Assembly (NCBI GenBank): GCA_958403605.1
Contig: CATXYA010000097.1
Span: 1 to 6,648, forward strand
Length of the DNA stretch: 6,648 bases
Reading direction: 5' to 3'
Source of the DNA: an uncultured Oscillospiraceae bacterium
Lineage (GTDB): Bacteria > Bacillota > Clostridia > Oscillospirales > Ruminococcaceae
In this document: positions 5,984 through 6,648 of the stretch, piece after piece
Layout: the number at the start of each line of letters is the position of its first letter
Numbering within the stretch: position 1 is the first letter of the stretch
Made by a program: the position numbers and the translations under genes
The notes under the pieces: generated by a model
What the model was told of the DNA's origin: nothing
Databases searched by the model: none
The model's input: the letters and a program-made list of their open reading frames with translations, nothing else

Positions 5984-6648
5984 ATGCATACAGACCAGCG
6001 CGTGCAGGCCCTGGTGGACAGCTACGGCAGCTGGATGAGCAGCGGCTGCGACGGCGCCAACTGCGCGGGCAAGACCGCCCGCATGACCCGGGAGCTGTAC
6101 CCTTATGACGCGATGTTCAGCCCCATCCAGATCAACCGCGTGACGGTGAAGAACCGCCTGGTGATGGCCCCCATGGGTAACATCGACATGTGCGAGGAGA
6201 CGGGCCGCCCCAACGACAAGATGCTGCAGTATTTCTTCGCCCGCGCCAAGGGCGGCGTGGGCCTCATCACCACGGGCCTGGTGCCCGTCAGCCACGGCAT
6301 CGACAACTCCATCACCGAGCTGGGCCAGCTCTCCTATTTCCCCCGCATCGACCGCAGCCGCACGGTCTTTTCCGGCTGGCGGGATCTGGCCCAGGGCGTG
6401 CATGTCTACGGCGCCAAGCTCTTCATCCAGCTGACGCCGGGGCTGGGGCGCGTGGGCAATCCCCAATGCCTCATCACCCAGACGAAGCTGCCCGTGTCGG
6501 CGTCCTTCAACCCCAACTTCTACATGCCCCAGGTGCCCTGCTGGCGCCTGTCGGACCGCAAGCTGACCAAGATCATCAAAAACGTAGGCCAGGCCACGGC
6601 GGACGCCAAGGCCGCGGGCATCGACGGCGCCTACCTGCACGGCCACGA
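5984..6648 (+). CDS. NADH:flavin oxidoreductase / old yellow enzyme-family ene-reductase, 5' part
   Basis: The first 221 residues of an FMN-dependent TIM-barrel oxidoreductase that runs off the window. Family members reduce activated C=C bonds (for example 2,4-dienoyl-CoA reductase and BaiCD-type bile-acid enzymes) with electrons from NAD(P)H. The barrel begins at YDAMFSPIQINRVTVKNRL (41-59) followed by VMAPMG (60-65), the usual FMN-binding start. FIQLTPGLGR (147-156) corresponds to the qLxHxGR strand, and AGIDGAYLHGH (211-221) to the GFDGVEIHGAH active-site strand. The first 40 residues are an extension with two cysteines (C22, C27) not typical of the barrel. The ATG has a consensus AGGAGG (5971-5976) seven bases upstream. 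Members with this N-terminus are often about 650 residues with C-terminal 4Fe-4S and FAD/NAD domains, but that part is not visible here. It is likely repressed by the divergent TetR protein. The family is clear; the substrate is unknown. Confidence 0.85.
   Translation, partial: MHTDQRVQALVDSYGSWMSSGCDGANCAGKTARMTRELYPYDAMFSPIQINRVTVKNRLVMAPMGNIDMCEETGRPNDKMLQYFFARAKGGVGLITTGLVPVSHGIDNSITELGQLSYFPRIDRSRTVFSGWRDLAQGVHVYGAKLFIQLTPGLGRVGNPQCLITQTKLPVSASFNPNFYMPQVPCWRLSDRKLTKIIKNVGQATADAKAAGIDGAYLHGH

Noticed and set aside
5951..6646. Minus-strand open frame opposite the ene-reductase gene
   Set aside because: The plus-strand frame has a consensus ribosome site and clear old-yellow-enzyme motifs; the minus frame has none.

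Overview
The window looks like chromosome from a GC-rich, anaerobic, gut-type Firmicute (Clostridia, most like the Oscillospiraceae group). This rests on strong AGGAGG-type ribosome binding sites, GC-rich coding sequence with AT-rich intergenic promoters, a transmembrane c-di-GMP protein built in a clostridial style, and an old-yellow-enzyme-type ene-reductase of the kind common in gut Clostridia. The lineage is an inference; no rRNA or marker gene is present.

There are five protein genes in two divergent pairs. Left pair (about 26-3320): a small XRE-family repressor gene reads leftward (75-431) and ends in a perfect hairpin terminator. A 900-residue membrane protein reads rightward (561-3263), with a degenerate GGDEF domain, an EAL domain with all catalytic residues kept, TM1, an extracytoplasmic Cache-like sensor, TM2 and a C-terminal PAS-like domain. 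It is predicted to hydrolyse c-di-GMP in response to an external signal. The AT-rich gap between them holds two divergent promoters interleaved with four CCATGG-like boxes about two helical turns apart, a likely operator array for the XRE protein.

Right pair (about 3337-6648): a TetR-family regulator (5166-5768) reads leftward and is followed 59 bases later by a cytoplasmic two-domain GH3 glycosidase (3337-5106), probably in one operon. Divergent from them is an FMN-dependent ene-reductase gene (from 5984) that runs off the window. Its promoter has a consensus -35 box, and just after the predicted transcription start lies a 9-3-9 perfect palindrome, a textbook TetR operator position. The set suggests an inducible module that removes a sugar from a glycoside and reduces an alkene in the released (or another) small molecule; the substrate cannot be read from the sequence.

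A bidirectional terminator (3281-3318) separates the two modules. No RNA gene, CRISPR array, insertion sequence or origin was seen. The longest gene-free stretch is the 215-base promoter region at 5769-5983. The least ordinary items are the reversed domain order and abrupt C-terminus of the c-di-GMP protein, and the two well-defined operator regions.
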